A DNA stretch of 64,000 nucleotides from CAVQLX01 sp963811605 (GCA_963811605.1 CAWESA010000010.1:992001-1056000); one strand, 5' to 3'; shown: positions 25,641 through 36,300, counted from the first letter of the stretch. Notes: a model not told the origin generated them from the sequence alone. Numbers and translations: made by a program.

Positions 25641-27506
25641 ATGCGCCGTTCCATGCCGCAACGCCGCGCAGACGTCCGCAACATCGCCATCATCGCCCAC
25701 GTCGACCACGGGAAGACCACCCTGGTCGACGCCATGCTGCACCAGACCGGCGTCTTCCGCGCCAACGAGCAGGTGGCCGAGCGGGTCATGGATTCGAACG
25801 CGCTCGAACGGGAGCGCGGCATCACGATCCTGGCCAAGAACACGACCGTGCGCTGGGAGGGCGTGCAGATCAACATCGTCGACACGCCCGGACACGCCGA
25901 CTTCGGCGGCGAGGTGGAGCGCACGCTGGCGATGGTGGACGGCGTGCTGCTCTTGGTCGACGCCTCAGAGGGGCCGTTGCCCCAGACCCGCTTCGTGCTC
26001 GGCAAGGCGCTCGAGGCCGGCCTGGAGCCGGTCGTCTGCCTCAACAAGATCGATCGCGCCGACGCACGCCCGGCGGAGGTGCTGGACGAGATCTACGGGC
26101 TCTTCATCGACCTCGGCGCGAACGAGCAGCAGCTCGAATTCCCGGTCGTCTACACCAACGCGCGTGCCGGCACCGCGACGCGGGAGCTGGCGGTCGCCGG
26201 CGCCGATCTGGGCCCGCTGTTCGCGACCATCGTCGACACCCTGCCCGGCCCGGCGCACGACCCCGACGCGCCGACGCAGTTCCAGGCCAACAATCTCAGC
26301 TACGACGACTACGTCGGCCGGATCGCGATCGGCCGCGTGGTGGGCGGCCGCCTCGAGCCGGGCGCGCAGTACGTCCTCTGCCGCGCCGACGGGGCGCAGA
26401 CGTCCTGCAAGCTCACCCGCGTCTACGGCTGGCACGGGCTCAAGCGCGTCGAGCTGGAGCGAGCCGTCGCCGGCGACATCGTCGCCATCGCGGGGATCGA
26501 GGACATCGCGATCGGCGACACGGTGGCGGATCGCGAGCGGCCGGCGGCGCTGCCACCCATCCGTGTGGACGAGCCCACCATCGCCATGCTGTTCGGCGTC
26601 AACACCAGCCCGTGGGCCGGCCGCAGCGGCAACCGCGTGACGTCGCGCCAGGTGCGCGAGCGGCTCGTGCAGGAGAGCCGTCGCAACGTCAGCTTGCGGG
26701 TCGAGGAGACCGACACGATGGACACCTTCCGCGTGCTCGGTCGGGGCGAGCTGCAGCTGGCGGTGCTGATCGAGACCATGCGCCGCGAAGGCTTCGAGCT
26801 CCAGGTGTCGAAGCCCACCGTCGTCCTGCGCGAGCGCGACGGGCAGATCGAGGAGCCGGTCGAGCAGCTCCTGGTGGACGTCCCCGACGATCACGTCGGC
26901 GTCGTCACACAGCTCCTCGGGGTCCGCCGCGGCGTCATGACGAAGATGGACCACGTCGGCAGCGGGCGCGTGCGGGTCGAGTACACCGTGCCCTCGCGCG
27001 GGCTGATCGGCTTCCGCTCGCACTTCCTGACCGAGACGCGCGGCACCGCCACCATGAACGCGCTCTTCGGCGGCTGGGCGCCGTGGCACGGCGCCATTCC
27101 GTCGCGCACCAACGGCGCCATGGTGTCCGATCGCGACGGCGCCGCCACGCCCTATGCCCTCTTTCACCTCCAGGAGCGCGGCGTGCTGTTCGTGCCGCCG
27201 AACACCCCGGTCTACGAGGGCATGATCGTCGGCGAGTACTCGCGCGACGTCGACCTCGACGTCAACGTGTGCCGCGAGAAGAAGCTCAGCAACATGCGCG
27301 CGTCCGGGCACGACGAGGCGGTCCGTCTCACCCCCGCCCACCTGATGGGTCTCGAGGACAGCCTCGCCTGGATCGACGACGACGAGCTGGTCGAGATCAC
27401 GCCCGAGACGGTCCGGCTGCGCAAGCGCGAGCTGCGCTCGGCGTTCCGCCCGCGCGGCCAGCGCAGCCTGCGGGCTCACGGCCCGCCGGCGCTCGCGACC
27501 CGCTGA
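25641..27506 (+). CDS. typA: Ribosome-associated GTPase BipA/TypA
   Basis: 621-residue translational GTPase. G1 IIAHVDHGKTTLVDAML, the switch I region RERGITI, G3 DTPGHADFGGEVE and G4 LNKIDRADA are intact. EF-G-like domains II, III and V follow, and the C-terminal domain specific to BipA contains SRGLIGFRSHFLTETRGTA and EYSRDVDLDVNVCREKKLSNMRASG. BipA binds the 70S ribosome and supports 50S assembly, cold growth and stress adaptation. Start chosen at ATG 25641, with GGAGGG four bases upstream. The following radical SAM gene is convergent and 6 bp away. Confidence 0.95.
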   Translation: MRRSMPQRRADVRNIAIIAHVDHGKTTLVDAMLHQTGVFRANEQVAERVMDSNALERERGITILAKNTTVRWEGVQINIVDTPGHADFGGEVERTLAMVDGVLLLVDASEGPLPQTRFVLGKALEAGLEPVVCLNKIDRADARPAEVLDEIYGLFIDLGANEQQLEFPVVYTNARAGTATRELAVAGADLGPLFATIVDTLPGPAHDPDAPTQFQANNLSYDDYVGRIAIGRVVGGRLEPGAQYVLCRADGAQTSCKLTRVYGWHGLKRVELERAVAGDIVAIAGIEDIAIGDTVADRERPAALPPIRVDEPTIAMLFGVNTSPWAGRSGNRVTSRQVRERLVQESRRNVSLRVEETDTMDTFRVLGRGELQLAVLIETMRREGFELQVSKPTVVLRERDGQIEEPVEQLLVDVPDDHVGVVTQLLGVRRGVMTKMDHVGSGRVRVEYTVPSRGLIGFRSHFLTETRGTATMNALFGGWAPWHGAIPSRTNGAMVSDRDGAATPYALFHLQERGVLFVPPNTPVYEGMIVGEYSRDVDLDVNVCREKKLSNMRASGHDEAVRLTPAHLMGLEDSLAWIDDDELVEITPETVRLRKRELRSAFRPRGQRSLRAHGPPALATR

Positions 27507-27512
27507 CGCCGC

Positions 27513-29081
27513 TCAGGCGTGCCCGGCGTCGCCGTCGGGCAGTCCGCGGTCGAGCCGGCCGCCGGGGATGACGGCCTGCGCGTGCGGAAGGTCGATGACC
27601 TCGCTCGAGTACTCGCCGCCGTCGTCCACCAGGAAGAACTGCGGGAGCTTGGCGGGCAGGAGTCGGTCGATGAGCCGGGGATAGCGGCGCACCAGGCGCG
27701 ACCTGCCGATCGCCTTCACCAGCGTGCGCGGGAGGCCGGTCCGCGTGAGCAGGTAGAGCTTGTGATAGTACAGGTAGTCACGATCGCTCACGGTGAGCCT
27801 CGCCCCCTCGTCGGCGACCTTCTTGGTGTAGCCGTACTCCGGGAACGAGACCATGGCGCCGAAGCCGACCGACTTCATCTCGCGGGGGAACTCGACCAGG
27901 AACTCGAAGGTCTCGCGGCAATGCTCGTCCTTCTCGAAGTGCACCTTGGTGATGAGGTCGAAGTACGCTTCGATGCCGCACTCCGCGATGGTGCGCGCCG
28001 CCTCGTGCGCCTTCTGCTGCGCCACCGGCCGGTTGAAGTCCTTCAGCACCGTCTCGCTGCCGGACTGGATGCCCATGGTGATGGATCGCATGCCGGCGTC
28101 CTTCAGCAGGAGCAGGTCTTCCTTCCGGGTGGTGGTGGGATACGTGTAGCACCAGAACGGCAGGCCGACCTCGCGCTTGTAGCGCGGCGCGAACTCGCGC
28201 AGCCAGCGCGGGTTCACGGTGAAGACGTCGTCGTAGAACATCACCTGGCGGATGCCGAGCGTTCGCTTGGCCTCGACCAGCTCCTCGATGACGACGTCGA
28301 CCGAGCGGCGTCGCAGCGAGCCCTTCTTGCCGAACATGTCCTGGTACACGCTCTCGATGCAGAACGAGCACGAGAACGGGCAGCCCCGCTGCGTCATGAT
28401 GGGATACTGCTTGCCGACCCAGAAGATCGGGAACACGTCCCGGCGCAGCTGGTCGTCACCGATGTGAAGCGTGCGCGCGGGATCGAAGTCCGGAACGGCG
28501 ATCGTCTCGAGGTCGAGCAGCGGCCGGTTCGGGTTGCGGACGACCTCGCCGTCGCGACGGATCCACATGTCGCGGCAACCGGAGTAGTCGGTGCCGGCGT
28601 CGATGTGATCCGCCAGCTCGACCATGAGCTCCTCGCCCTCCCCCGTGCACACCATGTCGGCGTGCTGGATCGACCACTCGGGCTCGATGGTGGGCCCCGC
28701 TCCCCCCCAGATCACGGGAACGGCGGGAAGCCGTTGCTTGACGCGCGCGGTCACCTCGGCCGCCGCCTTCATGGTGAGCGAGGTCAGGCTGAAGCCGATC
28801 AGCTGGGGACGGAACTCGTCGAGCACCTCGAAGAGCAGCCCGTACTCCCGCTCGGAGAAGGGCTTGTAGCAGTTCCACACGAGCTCCTGGCCGCGCGCCG
28901 CGATCAGCGTCAGGGCGTAGTCGGTCACCAGGTAGTCCTGCGACTGCTCCGCCGGCACGACCAGGAAATCCTTGAAATAGATGATGCGTGTGTCGTGCCC
29001 GGCCCGCCGCAGATCGCCCGAAATCTGCGACACGCCCAGGTTGAGGCCGGTGAACAGCTTGATCAGTGCAACGCGCGCCAT
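27513..29081 (-). CDS. B12-binding-domain radical SAM protein (paralogue of 13979-15625)
   Basis: 522-residue protein beginning MARVALIKLFTGLNLGVSQISGDLRRAGHD. The cobalamin-binding Rossmann domain (about residues 1-160, with VIWGGAGPTIEPEWSIQHADMVCTGEGEEL) precedes the radical SAM core with Cys234, Cys238 and Cys241 in GCPFSCSFC, then MFYDDVFTVNPRW and TMGIQSGSETVL. The layout is that of the paralogue at 13979, but the N-terminus is shorter and the C-terminus less basic. Substrate unknown. It diverges from cysC across 102 bp; a role in modifying the same sulfated or methylated envelope component is possible but not shown. Confidence 0.88.
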   Translation of the reverse strand: MARVALIKLFTGLNLGVSQISGDLRRAGHDTRIIYFKDFLVVPAEQSQDYLVTDYALTLIAARGQELVWNCYKPFSEREYGLLFEVLDEFRPQLIGFSLTSLTMKAAAEVTARVKQRLPAVPVIWGGAGPTIEPEWSIQHADMVCTGEGEELMVELADHIDAGTDYSGCRDMWIRRDGEVVRNPNRPLLDLETIAVPDFDPARTLHIGDDQLRRDVFPIFWVGKQYPIMTQRGCPFSCSFCIESVYQDMFGKKGSLRRRSVDVVIEELVEAKRTLGIRQVMFYDDVFTVNPRWLREFAPRYKREVGLPFWCYTYPTTTRKEDLLLLKDAGMRSITMGIQSGSETVLKDFNRPVAQQKAHEAARTIAECGIEAYFDLITKVHFEKDEHCRETFEFLVEFPREMKSVGFGAMVSFPEYGYTKKVADEGARLTVSDRDYLYYHKLYLLTRTGLPRTLVKAIGRSRLVRRYPRLIDRLLPAKLPQFFLVDDGGEYSSEVIDLPHAQAVIPGGRLDRGLPDGDAGHA

Positions 29082-29183
29082 AGGCCAATCGAGGCCAATA
29101 CACCGCCCGTGCAAGCCCGCGCAAGGTGAAATCCGCCTCGACGCTTGCCGCCGGCACCCGACCCCGGTAGAACTCCGCGCCTC

Positions 29184-29798
29184 ATGGCCGAGCAGAAGGC
29201 AACCAACATCGTCTGGCACCAGGGCGCCGTCACGCGTGACGATCGCGCCCAGCTCAACGGGCATCGCGGATGCACGGTCTGGCTCACCGGCCTCTCGGGA
29301 GCCGGCAAGTCCACCATCGCCGTCGACCTCGAGAAGCGGCTCCTCGAGCGCGGCGTGCGCACCTACATCCTCGACGGCGACAACATCCGGCACGGGCTCA
29401 ACAAGAACCTCGGCTTCTCGCCCGAGGACCGCACCGAGAACATCCGCCGCATCGGCGAGGTGGCGAAGCTGTTCACCGACGCCGGCCTGGTGGCCGTGAC
29501 CGCGTTCATCTCGCCGTACCGGGCCGATCGCGACCAGGTGCGCGCCCTCATGCCGGCCGGCGATTTCGTCGAGGTCTTCATCGACTGTCCGGTCGAGGTG
29601 TGCGAGCAGCGCGACGTGAAGGGCCTCTACAAGAAGGCGCGTGCCGGCGAGATCAAGGAGTTCACCGGCATCTCGGCGCCCTACGAGGCGCCCGAGAAGC
29701 CCGAGCTCGTCCTCAACACCGCCGGCCAGAGCGTCGAGGAGAGCGCGCGCCAGATCGTCGCCTACCTCGAGCGCCAGGGCGTCGTTCCCGCCGCCTGA
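29184..29798 (+). CDS. cysC: Adenylylsulfate kinase
   Basis: 204-residue APS kinase that makes PAPS from adenylylsulfate and ATP. The P-loop GLSGAGKSTIA is followed by the conserved YILDGDNIRHGLNKNLGFSPEDRTENIRRIGEVAKLF and the mobile lid FISPYRADRDQVRALM. DVKGLYKKARAGEIKEFTGI completes the family. There is no fused sulfurylase domain. PAPS may serve sulfotransferases or assimilation; no other sulfur assimilation gene lies nearby. It ends 1 bp from the stop of the convergent GH3 gene. Confidence 0.95.
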   Translation: MAEQKATNIVWHQGAVTRDDRAQLNGHRGCTVWLTGLSGAGKSTIAVDLEKRLLERGVRTYILDGDNIRHGLNKNLGFSPEDRTENIRRIGEVAKLFTDAGLVAVTAFISPYRADRDQVRALMPAGDFVEVFIDCPVEVCEQRDVKGLYKKARAGEIKEFTGISAPYEAPEKPELVLNTAGQSVEESARQIVAYLERQGVVPAA

Positions 29799-29799
29799 A

Positions 29800-32571
29800 T
29801 CACGGCGCCACCGCGAAGGCGCCCGCGAGCGGGAGGTCGGCGGCCGACGGGCCCACGTGGACGCCGTACGTGATCGGCTCCACGATCCACGACGCGGTGC
29901 CGACGTCCCAGTAGGCCAGGTCGGCGGCGCGCACCTCGAGCGGCACGGTGCGGGTCTGGCCGGGCTCCAGGTGCACGCGCGCGAATGCCTTCAGATCGTG
30001 AACGGCGCGGTCGACCGCCGATCCCGGATAGCTGACGTAGAGCTGGACCACCTCGTCACCGGCGACGGCGCCGGTGTTGGTGACGTCGACGGTGGCGCGT
30101 ACCCGGCCCCACGGGGACAGCGGCGCGGGCGCGAGGGTGAGGTTGGCGTAGCGGAAGGTGGTGTACGACAGCCCGAAGCCGAACGGGAACAGCGCCGGGA
30201 CGCCCGTATGATCGAGCCACCGATAGCCGTGGTAGTAGCCGTACGTCACGGCACGGTCCACGTTGTCGAAGGGCGGCAGGTCCGCCTCGGCGACCGGGAA
30301 GGTGAGCGGCAACCGGCCCGACGGGTTCACCTCGCCGAACAGCACGTCGGCGATGGCGTTGCCGCCCTGCTGTCCCGGGTACCACGCCATCAGCACCGCC
30401 GACACGTCGCCGAGCCACGGCATGGTCACCGGGCCGCTCCCCTCCAGCACGACGATGGTGCGCGGATTCAGCGCCGCGACGTCCGCGACCAGCTGCGACT
30501 GGCCGCGCGGCAGATCGAGGCTCTCGCGATCGCCGGCACCGACGAGGCCTTCTCCCTCGTCCGCCGAGGTGAGGCCGACGACGACCACGGCGGCTCCCGC
30601 GCCCGCGATGCTGGCGCGCTCGTCGGCCGTCAGCATCGGTCCGGCGACGTGCCTGACGGCGACGCCCTGCGCGCGCCCCGTGATGCCGTCGAGCGTCGAC
30701 ACCACCGTCGTCGGCGCGACGTTGCTGCTGCCGGTGTCGCCGATGTTGGCGGCCGTCGCCAGCGGTCCCACGACGACCACCGAGCCGACCCCCGCCCGCT
30801 CGAGCGGCAGCGCCCCGCGCGCGTTCTTGAGCAGCACGATGCTGCGGCGTGCCACCTCGAGGGCCAGGTCCACGTGCTCGGGACTCTCGACCGACCCGGG
30901 CTCGGCCACGGGCGGATCCGTGTCCAGCCGGAAGCACAGCTGTGCGCGCAGGATGCGGCGGACGGCGTCGTCGATCAGCGCCACCGGCACCTGACCGCTC
31001 GACGCCGCGTCCAGCAGCGGCTGGCCGTAGAAGACGCCCGACGGCATCTCGATGTCGAGCCCCGCCATGACGGACGGCAGCGTGCTGCGCGTGCCGAGGA
31101 TCCAGTCGGACTCGACGAAGCCGCGGAATCCCCAGTCGCCTTTCAGGACGTCGTGCAGGAGGTGCGCGTTCTCGGCGCAGTAGTGCCCGTTCACGAGGTT
31201 GTAGGCCGACATCACGGACGCTGCCTTCCCGCGCTGCACCGCCTCGGCGAAGTGGCGCAGATAGATCTCGCGCAGCGTGCGCTCGTCGATCGACACGTCG
31301 ACGACGAAGCGCGTGTCCTCGATGCTGTTGGCGGCGAAGTGCTTCGGGTTGGCGATCACGTAACGCTGCACACCCTGGACGAACGCGCTCGCCATGCGTC
31401 CGATGAGGACGGTGTCCTCGCCGTACGTCTCCTGGGCGCGGCCCCAGCGCGGGTGACGCAGGATGTTCATGGTGGGCGCCAGGAGGACGCTCGAGGTCTT
31501 CGCGCGCGCCTCTCGACCCATCGCCGCGCCGACGCGGCGCTCGAGGTCCGGGTCCCACGTCGCCCCGCGCGCCATGCCGACGGGAAACGCCGTGGCGTTC
31601 CCTGCTCCCGCGCTGACGCCACGAGGCCCGTCGATCATGGCGAGGCCGGGGATGCCCAGGGCGGGGACGCCGGGCGTCCGCCAGCCGTTGCTGAAGGTCG
31701 TGCCGTGCATCTGGGCGATCTTGTCGGCCAGCGTCATCTGCGAGAGCAGACCCTCGATGCGCGCGTCGACGGCGTCGCCGGTGTCGCCACAGAACCCCGT
31801 GTCGGGATACTCGTCGTCGACCACGGCCGTGGCGGCGGTCCCCGCCGCCGGTAGCACGCACTGCGCCAGCGCGACGCGGTCCTGCGCCAGGTCACACGGC
31901 GCGCCGAACGGCGTCTCGGGCACGACGTCGTCGTCGCACGAGCGGACGATGCGTGCCGAGGCCCGCGAGAGCAGGCGGGTGAGGCGCGCCGCGATGGCAG
32001 GGGCCTCGGAGCAGACTTGACCGGCCGCAAGGGCGAAGCGCGACGGCCGGCGCTTGCACTTCTGCACCAGCCGGAGCCGCTCCCGCGCCAGACGCCGCGC
32101 CTGGCGCGAGACCTGCGCGGCGCACGCGCGGGCAGCGGCTCCGAGGCGGCCACGGGCGGCATCCACGACACCGCTGAGCGCGGCCGCCTCGGCCCGGTGC
32201 GTGGCGGCAAGACATTCGGCCAGCGCGCCCGCCGTCCTCGCGCCCCGGCACTCGCCCGCGGGAGCGATCGCGAGCACGTCGGCGTCGGTACACCGCCGGG
32301 CGACCGGCCGGAGCGCCCTGGTCGCCGTGGCGTCGAGCGCCCGGGTGAGGCGAGCGCTGGTCAGGCAGCTCGAACCGCCACCGGGCTTGCCCCGCGCGAT
32401 GGCGCGGGTGCAGTCGGCGACCAGGACGGTCGCACCGTCGAACAGCGTGCGGCCGCTGCGCGCGATCGTCTCCTGGCATCTCACCTGCGACCGGGTGAGG
32501 GGAGCAGGATGAGCCGCGGGGGCCAGGATGGCGAGCGATGCAGCGAGTACGAGCGTGCGCGGGGTCGACAT
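29800..32571 (-). CDS. Secreted GH3 beta-glycosidase with Cys-rich N-terminal domain
   Basis: 923-residue protein with signal peptide (MSTPRTLVLAASLAILAPAAHPA). Residues about 25-270 are an unusual helical region rich in paired cysteines (RCQETIARSGRTLF, VADCTRAIARGKP, RLVQKCKRR), not part of normal glycosidases. From about residue 290 the GH3 barrel begins (LLSQMTLADKIAQMHG), with FVESDWILGT containing the nucleophile Asp. The second domain (ARRSIVLLKNARGALPL ... GQQGGNAIADVLFGEVNPSGRLPLTFP) and a C-terminal fibronectin III-like domain follow. It probably cleaves beta-linked glycosides outside the cytoplasm. The extra N-terminal domain may be a carbohydrate-binding or anchoring module. Confidence 0.88.
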   Translation of the reverse strand: MSTPRTLVLAASLAILAPAAHPAPLTRSQVRCQETIARSGRTLFDGATVLVADCTRAIARGKPGGGSSCLTSARLTRALDATATRALRPVARRCTDADVLAIAPAGECRGARTAGALAECLAATHRAEAAALSGVVDAARGRLGAAARACAAQVSRQARRLARERLRLVQKCKRRPSRFALAAGQVCSEAPAIAARLTRLLSRASARIVRSCDDDVVPETPFGAPCDLAQDRVALAQCVLPAAGTAATAVVDDEYPDTGFCGDTGDAVDARIEGLLSQMTLADKIAQMHGTTFSNGWRTPGVPALGIPGLAMIDGPRGVSAGAGNATAFPVGMARGATWDPDLERRVGAAMGREARAKTSSVLLAPTMNILRHPRWGRAQETYGEDTVLIGRMASAFVQGVQRYVIANPKHFAANSIEDTRFVVDVSIDERTLREIYLRHFAEAVQRGKAASVMSAYNLVNGHYCAENAHLLHDVLKGDWGFRGFVESDWILGTRSTLPSVMAGLDIEMPSGVFYGQPLLDAASSGQVPVALIDDAVRRILRAQLCFRLDTDPPVAEPGSVESPEHVDLALEVARRSIVLLKNARGALPLERAGVGSVVVVGPLATAANIGDTGSSNVAPTTVVSTLDGITGRAQGVAVRHVAGPMLTADERASIAGAGAAVVVVGLTSADEGEGLVGAGDRESLDLPRGQSQLVADVAALNPRTIVVLEGSGPVTMPWLGDVSAVLMAWYPGQQGGNAIADVLFGEVNPSGRLPLTFPVAEADLPPFDNVDRAVTYGYYHGYRWLDHTGVPALFPFGFGLSYTTFRYANLTLAPAPLSPWGRVRATVDVTNTGAVAGDEVVQLYVSYPGSAVDRAVHDLKAFARVHLEPGQTRTVPLEVRAADLAYWDVGTASWIVEPITYGVHVGPSAADLPLAGAFAVAP

Positions 32572-32740
32572 GCAGGATCCTCGGGTTGGGGGGCAGGCAG
32601 ACGGCGCTGGCGACTTCCCCATTGCCGGCCGTCGCCTGTCAACTCGAAATGGCCAGCCATCCGGCTGCGACCGCGGCGTCGCCAGTGACGCACACGCCAT
32701 GGTTCGGCGCATGTTCGACGTCCGCGTTCCTAATGAACAA

Positions 32741-32770
32741 TTGACAGGGGGTCATTTGCCCGAATAAAAG
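32741..32770 (+). promoter_or_regulatory. Candidate promoter of the lrp-gltBD operon
   Basis: A perfect TTGACA at 32741-32746, then 18 bases, then TAAAAG at 32765-32770 (four of six matches to TATAAT), 26 bp before the Lrp-type start codon. It sits in a noticeably AT-richer part of the 224-bp divergent region between the GH3 gene and the regulator. AGGGGG at 32786-32791 serves as ribosome site. Confidence 0.45.
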
Positions 32771-32795
32771 GCTACCAACAGGCACAGGGGGCCTT

Positions 32796-33353
32796 ATGTC
32801 ATTCGGCAACCATCAGGATCCGGAGCTCGACGACACCGACCTGCGCATTCTCGACATGCTGCAGGATGATTGTCGCACCGCACTGGCGCGCATCGGAGAG
32901 CACGTCGGGCTGAGCGCTCCGTCCGTGCTCGAGCGCATCAAGAAGCTCGAAGCGGCCGGCGTCATCACCGGCTACCATGCCACGCTCGACGCGCGCTGCA
33001 TCGGTCTCGACGTGGCCGCGTTCATCGGCGTGATCACGACACAGCCCGATCTGATCGGCGGGCTCGAGAGCCGGCTGGTCGCGCTCGACGGGGTGCTCGA
33101 ATGTCACCACGTCACCGGCGAGTACACCCTGCTCCTCAAGGTGAAGACGGCGAGCACCTCGTCGCTGGAGAAGCTCATCACGCAGATTCGCTCGCTCGAC
33201 GGCGTCACGCGCACCGAGACCACGGTCGTGCTGTCGACGCACGCCGAGGGCAGCCGCCTGGCGCTCAACCCGGGCGGGCTCCCGCCGCCGCCGGCGCACG
33301 GCAAGCGGGCGCGACGCCTGGGCGAGCGCAACGGACACCTGCGACGGGCGTGA
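32796..33353 (+). CDS. Lrp/AsnC-family transcriptional regulator
   Basis: 185-residue regulator. The N-terminal HTH is visible in ELDDTDLRILDMLQDDCRTALARIGEHVGLSAPSVLERIKKLEAAGVITGYHATLD, followed by the RAM effector domain (AAFIGVITTQPDLIGGLESRLVALDGVLECHHVTGEYTLLLKVKT). A 35-residue Pro/Arg-rich C-terminal tail is extra to the family. Lrp-type proteins sense amino acids and in Escherichia coli Lrp activates gltBD. This gene lies 13 bp before gltB on the same strand, so a local amino-acid-responsive control of glutamate synthase is strongly suggested. Confidence 0.9.
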   Translation: MSFGNHQDPELDDTDLRILDMLQDDCRTALARIGEHVGLSAPSVLERIKKLEAAGVITGYHATLDARCIGLDVAAFIGVITTQPDLIGGLESRLVALDGVLECHHVTGEYTLLLKVKTASTSSLEKLITQIRSLDGVTRTETTVVLSTHAEGSRLALNPGGLPPPPAHGKRARRLGERNGHLRRA

Positions 33354-33366
33354 CACGGAGGCACCC

Positions 33367-36300
33367 ATGAGCATCACGGGACGACCCACCACCTGGCTGC
33401 GCGATCCGCGCATCGAGCACGACGCCTGCGGCGTCGGCTTCGTCGTCGACGTCAAGGGCGCGCGGTCCCATCGCATCGTCGAGCAGGGCCTCGAGGTGCT
33501 GCGCAATCTCACCCACCGCGGCGCGTGCGGCTGCGACCCGCTCACCGGCGACGGCGCCGGCATCCTGGTGCAGATCCCCGACGAGTTCCTGCGCCGCGAA
33601 GGGAAGAGCGCGCGCATCCCGCTACCGGCTCCCGGCGCGTACGGCGTCGGCATGGTGTTTCTCCCTGCCGAGGTGCGACAGCGCAACGAGTGCCAGAAGC
33701 TGTTCGAGAAGGTGATCCGCGAGGAGGGGCAGAAGCTCCTCGGCTGGCGGCGCGTACCCGTGGACGCGCAAGCGCCGGGCCCCCAGGCGCGATCGATCAT
33801 GCCCGAGGTGCGCCAGGTGTTCGTGGGCGCACGCCCGGGGCAGGATCAGGACGCGCTCGAGCGCAAGCTGTACGTGATCCGCAAGCGCGTCGAGCATCTG
33901 GTGCGCACCTCGGGGCTGCCGGAGTCGGAGCGCTTCTACGTGCCGAGCCTCTCGTCGCGCACGGTGGTCTACAAGGGCCTCCTGCTGCCGGACCAGATCC
34001 CGGCCTTCTACCACGACCTCGCCGATCCGCTGTTCGTCTCGGCGCTGGCCCTGGTCCACCAGCGCTTCTCGACCAACACGTTCCCGTCGTGGGACCGGGC
34101 GCATCCCTACCGCTTCATCGCCCACAACGGGGAGATCAACACGTTGCGCGGCAACGTGAACTGGATGGTCGCGCGCCAGGCCATGTTCGCGTCGCCGCTG
34201 TTCGAGGACGTGTCGAAGCTGTTCCCGATCTGCGACCCCGGCACCAGCGACTCGGGCAACTTCGACAACGCGCTGGAGCTGCTCGTCCGGACCGGCCGCT
34301 CGCTGCCCCACGCCGTCATGATGATGATCCCGGAGGCCTGGCAGAATCACGAGAGCATGAGCGCCGCGAAGCGAGCGTTCTACGAGTACCACGCCTGCCT
34401 GCAGGAGCCGTGGGACGGCCCGGCGTCGATCGCCTTCACCGACGGCCGCGTCATCGGCGCCGTGCTCGATCGCAACGGGCTGCGCCCGTCGCGCTACGTC
34501 GTCACCAAGGACGGCTTCGTCGTCATGGCATCCGAGGTGGGCGTGCTCGAGATCGCACCCGACAACGTCGAGCACAAGGATCGCCTCCAGCCCGGTCGCA
34601 TGTTCCTGATCGACACCGAGCAGGGCCGCATCGTGGGCGACGACGAGATCAAGGAGTCGATGGCGGCGCGCAAGCCGTACCGCGAATGGCTCGACCTGCA
34701 CCTCGAGCGACTCGCCGACCTGCCGGCGCCGCGCGACGAAGCCCCGGCCTACGCGCCGGAAACGATCCTCGCCCGCCAGCAGGCGTTCGGCTACACCATC
34801 GAGGACCTGCGATTGCTGATGACGCCGATGGCCCTGAACGGCCAGGAGGCGGTCGGCTCCATGGGCACCGACACGCCGCTCGCGGTGCTGTCCGACAAGC
34901 CCCAGCTCCTCTTCAACTACTTCAAGCAGCTCTTCGCCCAGGTCACGAATCCACCCATCGACCCCATCCGCGAGGAGCTGGTGATGTCGGTGGAGACGAC
35001 GATCGGCGCGGAGCGGAACCTCTTCGACGAGTCGCCGCTCCACTGCGCGCAGCTGCATCTCAAGAGCCCGACGCTCTCCAACCAGGAGCTGGCGAGCATC
35101 AAGGACCTCGAGACCGATACGCTGCGGACCCTCACGCTGCCCATCGTGTTCCCGGCCGGCTCGGGCGGAGACGGGCTGGAGGCGGCCCTCGACGAGCTCT
35201 GCGAGCGGGCGGCGGCGGCGGTCGCCGACGGCTACACCATCCTCGTGCTGTCCGATCGCGGGACCGACGCGCACCACGTCCCCATCCCGAGCCTCCTCGC
35301 CACCGCGGCGGTGCACCATCACCTGATCCGCGAGGGCGCGCGCATGCGCTGCGGACTCGTCCTCGAGACCGGCGAGCCGCGCGAGGTGCAGCACTTCTGC
35401 CTCCTGCTCGGTTTCGGCGCCGGCGCGGTGAACCCGTACCTGGCCTACGAGACGCTGCGCGACATGGTGGCGGAGGGGATCCTGCGCGACGTCGGCGCCG
35501 ACGAGGCGGTGAAGAACTTCCGCAAGGCCGTCGACAAGGGCGTCCTCAAGGTGATGACCAAGATGGGCATCTCCACGCTCCACAGCTACCGCGGCGCGCA
35601 GATCTTCGAGGCCATCGGCCTCAATCGCGAGGTCATCGACCGCTACTTCACGTGGACCGCGTCGCGCATCGAGGGCATCGGCCTCGACGTCATCGCGGGC
35701 GAGGCGCAGGAGCGGCACGACCACGCCTATCGCATCTCGCCCGCGTTCGACGGCGATCTCTGGGTGGGCGGGCAGTATCAGTGGCGCCGGCGCGGCGAGC
35801 ACCACATGTACAACCCGAACACCATCGCCAGGCTCCAGCACGCCGTGCGCGCGGGCAGCTACAAGCTGTTCAAGGAGTACACGGCGCTCGCCAATGACGA
35901 GAGCCGGCGGCTGTGCACCATCCGCGGCCTGCTGCGCTTCAACCCGGGGACGCCGATCCCGCTCGACGAGGTCGAGCCGGCCGCGGAGATCGTGAAGCGC
36001 TTCAAGACCGGCGCCATGTCGCTCGGCTCGATCAGCCGGGAGGCGCACGAGAACCTGGCGATCGCCATGAATCGCCTGGGCGGCAAGTCGAACACCGGCG
36101 AGGGCGGCGAGGACTCCGTGCGGTACGCGCCGGACGCCAACGGCGACCTGCGCCGCAGCGCCATCAAGCAGGTGGCGTCGGGGCGGTTCGGCGTCACCAG
36201 CTACTACCTGGTCAACGCCGACGAGCTGCAGATCAAGATGGCGCAGGGCGCCAAGCCCGGCGAGGGCGGCCAGCTGCCCGGCCACAAGGTGGACCAGTAC

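Noticed and set aside
30056..31861. Long second frame inside the GH3 gene on the same strand
   Set aside because: Arg/Gly/His-rich shadow of the real gene; the GH3 frame has all catalytic motifs and a signal peptide.
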